In this document: piece by piece, positions 53,670-56,242 of the stretch | How the letters are laid out: the number at the start of each line of letters is the position of its first letter | Position numbering within the stretch: the first letter of the stretch is position 1 | Assembly (NCBI GenBank): GCA_023228985.1 | Contig: JALOAC010000018.1 | Span: 1-56,242 of the forward strand | DNA length: 56,242 nucleotides | Direction: 5' to 3' | DNA from: Thiopseudomonas sp. | GTDB taxonomy: Bacteria; Pseudomonadota; Gammaproteobacteria; Pseudomonadales; Pseudomonadaceae | Position numbers and translations under genes: made by a program | Notes under the pieces: model-generated | Seen by the model: only the letters and a program-made list of their open reading frames with translations | Told to the model about the DNA's origin: nothing | The model's database searches: none

Positions 53670-53696
53670 GCTGCACGCTGATACCTTGCGTGCAGC
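53670..53696 (+). repeat. Intercistronic hairpin, DUF2946 / oprC
   Basis: GCTGCACGC (53670-53678) pairs perfectly with GCGTGCAGC (53688-53696), loop nine bases, with no T-run behind. It may tune read-through or stabilise the mRNA between the two genes. Confidence 0.5.
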
Positions 53697-53729
53697 AGCT
53701 GGTTGTTTAAAAAGCTTTTAGGTGAATGT

Positions 53730-55826
53730 ATGCAAAATATTTCTGTAACTAAGCAGCCGCTTGCATGGGCTGTAGCTATGGCTGTGGCCGGTATTTCCAT
53801 TTCTTCGATAGCGCAAGCTGAAGAAACTCAACAACTTAAACTACCTACGGCTGTGGTGACTGGTGTTGCTCAGCAGTCCCCCGGTGTGGTGGTGACTGAT
53901 ACCAAACAGCCACGTCAGCCTGTTCCGGCCAGTGATGGTGCGGACTATTTAAAAACTATTCCGGGTTTCTCTGCTATCCGTAGTGGCGGTGTCAACAGCG
54001 ACCCTGTGTTCCGCGGCATGTTTGGTTCACGTTTAAAGCTGTTGACTAATGGCGGGGAGATGCTCGGTGCCTGTCCAAGCCGTATGGACTCACCCAGCTC
54101 CTATATCAGTCCAGAAACTTACGATAAATTAACCGTGATTAAAGGGCCGCAAACCGTGCAGTGGGGACCGGGTAACTCGGCTGCGACCATCTTGTTTGAG
54201 CGCTCGCCAGAGCAGTTTTCAGAGCCGGGCATGCGCGTAGATGGCAGTGTGTTGGTGGGTTCGCACCGCCGTTTTGACCGTAACCTAGATGCGGCTATCG
54301 GTAATAGTCTGGGCTATGTGCGCTTGATGGCGAACGCGTCCAAAGCGCATGATTATAACGATGGCGACGGTGACCGTGTACCTTCGCGCTGGAATAAGTG
54401 GAATTCCGATGTGGCGCTCGGTTGGACGCCTACCGAAGATACCTTGCTGGAATTAACCGTGGGTGGGGGTGATGGTGAATCACGCTACGCCGGTCGCGGT
54501 ATGGATGGCACCCAGTTTGAGCGCGAAAGTGTAGCGCTGCGCTTTAAACAGGAGAATATCACCGATACCTGGCAAGCGCTGGAAGCACAGCTGTACTACA
54601 ACTACGCCGACCATATTATGGATAACTATAAGTTGCGTACACCTGATGCTAAATCACCTATGGCGCCTATGCGCAACCCTTTCGTAAGCCAAGTAGATCG
54701 TCGTACTGTAGGTGGGCGTTTAAAAGGTACTTGGCAGTGGGATAGCTTTGAGCTGATTGCTGGTGTGGACGGGCAAACCAGTGAGCACCGTGCACGCAAA
54801 GGACCTTTAGCAACCTATAAGCAGCAAAACATGACTAGGGATGCTGAGATGAAGCAGTGGGGCGCCTTTGGTGAGTTGGGTTGGCAGTTGGGTGAGCGTG
54901 ACAAGCTTGTTTCGGGTGTGAGAGTCGACCGCCATAGTGCTAGGGATATGCGTCCTACGTTGTGCAATATGATGGGTATGGCTTGCTTTGATAACCCCAG
55001 TTACAAGAACAGCGTCAGCAAAACCTTGCCAAGTGGCTTTATCCGTCATGAGCATGATTTGGCTAGCTTACCTGCGACAACCTATGTGGGGCTTGGGCAT
55101 AGTGAACGCTTCCCTGATTACTGGGAAACGTTCACCGGCGCTAATCACATGCGCAATGGCCGTTCGCCGTCAGCATTCTTAAGTACTAAACCTGAAAAAA
55201 CCACCCAGCTTGATTTTGGCATCCAGTATGCTCAGGGTCCGATAGAGCTGTGGGCGTCTGGTTACGTAGGTTACATCCGTGATTACATCCTATTTAGCTA
55301 CAAGCCTGGAATGAATACAGCTCATACTATGAGTTATATCGATAATGTTAATGCACGGATCATGGGAGCTGAACTGGGTGGTTCACATCGTTTTGCTCCG
55401 GGTTGGAAAGCTGATGCTAGCTTGGCGTATGCATGGGGTAAAAATACCAGTGAAGATCGAGCTTTGCCGCAAATGCCGCCGCTTGAAGTACGTCTAGGCT
55501 TGGGTTATGAGCAGGATAAGTGGAGTAGTGGTGCGCTTTGGAGATTGGTAGCCGCGCAAAACAGAGTTGATAATCGCGATCGTGGTCGTGGTAACGTCGC
55601 GGGCAAGGATTTTGGGCCAAGCTCAGGCTTTGGTGTGTTCTCGCTTAACAGCGCCTACCGCATTGATTCGAATTGGAAAGTCAGCGCCGGTATCGACAAC
55701 CTGTTCAACAAGAAATACAGCGAGCATCTTAACCTCGCCGGTAGTTCAGGTTTTGACTTGCCAGCAGATACCCGCGTGTATGAAACCGGTCGTACCTGGT
55801 GGACGCGTGTGGATATGAGCTTTTAA
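53730..55826 (+). CDS. oprC: TonB-dependent copper receptor (OprC/NosA type)
   Basis: Start at ATG 53730 with AGGTGA upstream. The 698 residues have a signal peptide (1-30), a plug domain and a barrel ending in a terminal phenylalanine (RVDMSF). The copper-site pattern described for P. aeruginosa OprC, CxxxM plus HxM, is present as C115-P-S-R-M119 and H295-I-M297. MLGACPSRMDSPSSYI is a family hallmark. It imports copper across the outer membrane, and the NosA name reflects its link to nitrous oxide reductase. It is downstream of the DUF2946 gene. Confidence 0.93.
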   Translation: MQNISVTKQPLAWAVAMAVAGISISSIAQAEETQQLKLPTAVVTGVAQQSPGVVVTDTKQPRQPVPASDGADYLKTIPGFSAIRSGGVNSDPVFRGMFGSRLKLLTNGGEMLGACPSRMDSPSSYISPETYDKLTVIKGPQTVQWGPGNSAATILFERSPEQFSEPGMRVDGSVLVGSHRRFDRNLDAAIGNSLGYVRLMANASKAHDYNDGDGDRVPSRWNKWNSDVALGWTPTEDTLLELTVGGGDGESRYAGRGMDGTQFERESVALRFKQENITDTWQALEAQLYYNYADHIMDNYKLRTPDAKSPMAPMRNPFVSQVDRRTVGGRLKGTWQWDSFELIAGVDGQTSEHRARKGPLATYKQQNMTRDAEMKQWGAFGELGWQLGERDKLVSGVRVDRHSARDMRPTLCNMMGMACFDNPSYKNSVSKTLPSGFIRHEHDLASLPATTYVGLGHSERFPDYWETFTGANHMRNGRSPSAFLSTKPEKTTQLDFGIQYAQGPIELWASGYVGYIRDYILFSYKPGMNTAHTMSYIDNVNARIMGAELGGSHRFAPGWKADASLAYAWGKNTSEDRALPQMPPLEVRLGLGYEQDKWSSGALWRLVAAQNRVDNRDRGRGNVAGKDFGPSSGFGVFSLNSAYRIDSNWKVSAGIDNLFNKKYSEHLNLAGSSGFDLPADTRVYETGRTWWTRVDMSF

Positions 55827-55891
55827 CGGCTAAGTCTGTGTACTGACAGAGCAATGCGGGCATGCTAGCACTGCCAGTGACGGGCACAGAG

Positions 55892-55977
55892 AAAGCGTCA
55901 ATCGATTCAAACCCAGGCGGGGCAAGGGATGCCGGACAGCCGTACTGAATTTGAGACTCGACTTGGCGCTTTTTTTT
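55892..55977 (+). terminator. Long-stem terminator after oprC
   Basis: AAAGCG (55892-55897) pairs with CGCTTT (55967-55972), and the pairing continues inward through UCAA, UCGA and UCAAA to about 55911/55950 with three single-base bulges. Eight Ts follow (55970-55977). The 38-base top carries smaller hairpins. It looks like a Rho-independent terminator and may be the 3' end of a separate small RNA. Confidence 0.65.
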
Positions 55978-56043
55978 ATTGGATAGAATGTAGCGTATCT
56001 CAGTAGCCCATTCATCATCTTAATGCAGCGTATCTAAGTACGT

Positions 56044-56242
56044 GCGCGGGCATAAATGCCCGACTTACGATGCTGCCGACCAGTCCGCATCGCGCAAAAA
56101 TTGTGCTCCAACAGGACACCGACGTAAACTACGCACCCGCTTTTGTACGAGCAGGCCATGCCTGCGACAGCGGTGCGTCAGGCGGCGCTGTGTTTATAGG
56201 TTTAATCTGCGGTCGGATGCATGGCATCCTCGTACAGGCGTA
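56044..56242. repeat. Third REP-like repeat cluster, right end
   Basis: Units seen are CGGGCATAAATGCCCG (56047-56062), CGCGCAAAAATTGTGCTCC (56091-56109), ACGAGCAGGCCATGCCTGCG (about 56147-56166) and the GGATGCATGGCATCC unit (56215-56229) that runs to the window edge. The last unit is nearly the same as that at 26-56 on the left end. No gene is visible between 55827 and 56242. Confidence 0.8.

Noticed and set aside
55840..55975. Possible cobalamin riboswitch downstream of oprC, suggested by GCCAGTGACGGGC and GGGATGCCGGACAGCC
   Set aside because: The conserved B12 box and core elements do not line up on either strand; the long terminator stem explains most of the structure.

Overview
The window looks like chromosomal DNA from a gammaproteobacterium of the family Pseudomonadaceae. 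The strongest sign is the block nadB (reverse) / algU-mucA-mucB-mucC-mucD-lepA-lepB-DUF4845-rnc-era-recO-pdxJ, preceded by ygfZ / sdhE-ygfX. This is the gene order known from Pseudomonas aeruginosa. The cysK / MoxR-VWA arrangement, the split class II ribonucleotide reductase (nrdJa-nrdJb) and the oprC-type copper receptor behind a DUF2946 gene also fit. By eye the DNA is near 50% GC, lower than typical Pseudomonas, so a moderate-GC relative (Thiopseudomonas/Denitrificimonas-like) is a guess. No tRNA, rRNA, CRISPR array, prophage or IS transposase was seen.

Layout. 1-118: dispersed repeat. 119-5190: aceK and cysK on the minus strand, then a divergent MoxR-type AAA ATPase and VWA pair. 5338-10298: sulfate-binding protein, membrane diguanylate cyclase, small periplasmic protein, YcgN, and a two-receiver GGDEF response regulator. 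10307-13986 (minus): a TetR / adaptor / permease / ATPase exporter operon, opposite an LTxxQ periplasmic protein. 14830-20838 (minus): lytic transglycosylase, EttA, a GGDEF-EAL phosphodiesterase and a histidine phosphatase. 21096-26049: TonB-dependent receptor, rmuC and small conserved genes (DUF2789, ydhR, yajD). 26064-26615: REP-like repeat cluster. 26624-29039 (minus): ubiU-ubiV-ubiT for oxygen-independent ubiquinone synthesis, with an ANR/FNR site in front. 29177-31926: HDOD protein, ygfZ, sdhE, ygfX. 31930-44369: nadB, the envelope-stress block and the lepA-pdxJ block. 44370-48598: NrdR boxes, a terminator-like leader, an intein-containing nrdJa, and nrdJb. 48738-50797: a helical lipoprotein, then fumC with a small membrane protein. 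50894-51241: second repeat cluster. 51300-55826: leuA, and the divergent DUF2946-oprC copper pair. 55827-56242: terminator and third repeat cluster.

How the genes work together. The algU-mucABCD genes form a complete envelope-stress circuit (sigma factor, anti-sigma, co-regulator, inner-membrane protein, HtrA protease), and a sigma-E-type promoter precedes it. UbiU/V/T and the B12-dependent, oxygen-insensitive ribonucleotide reductase both suit a life with low-oxygen periods. Three c-di-GMP proteins (6555-7697, 8637-10298, 18050-20182) suggest control of surface or biofilm behaviour. The least ordinary items are the intein placed exactly at the catalytic cysteine of NrdJ, the regulatory architecture in front of nrdJ and ubiU, and the composite palindromic repeats. 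No wholly unknown multi-gene system was recognised.
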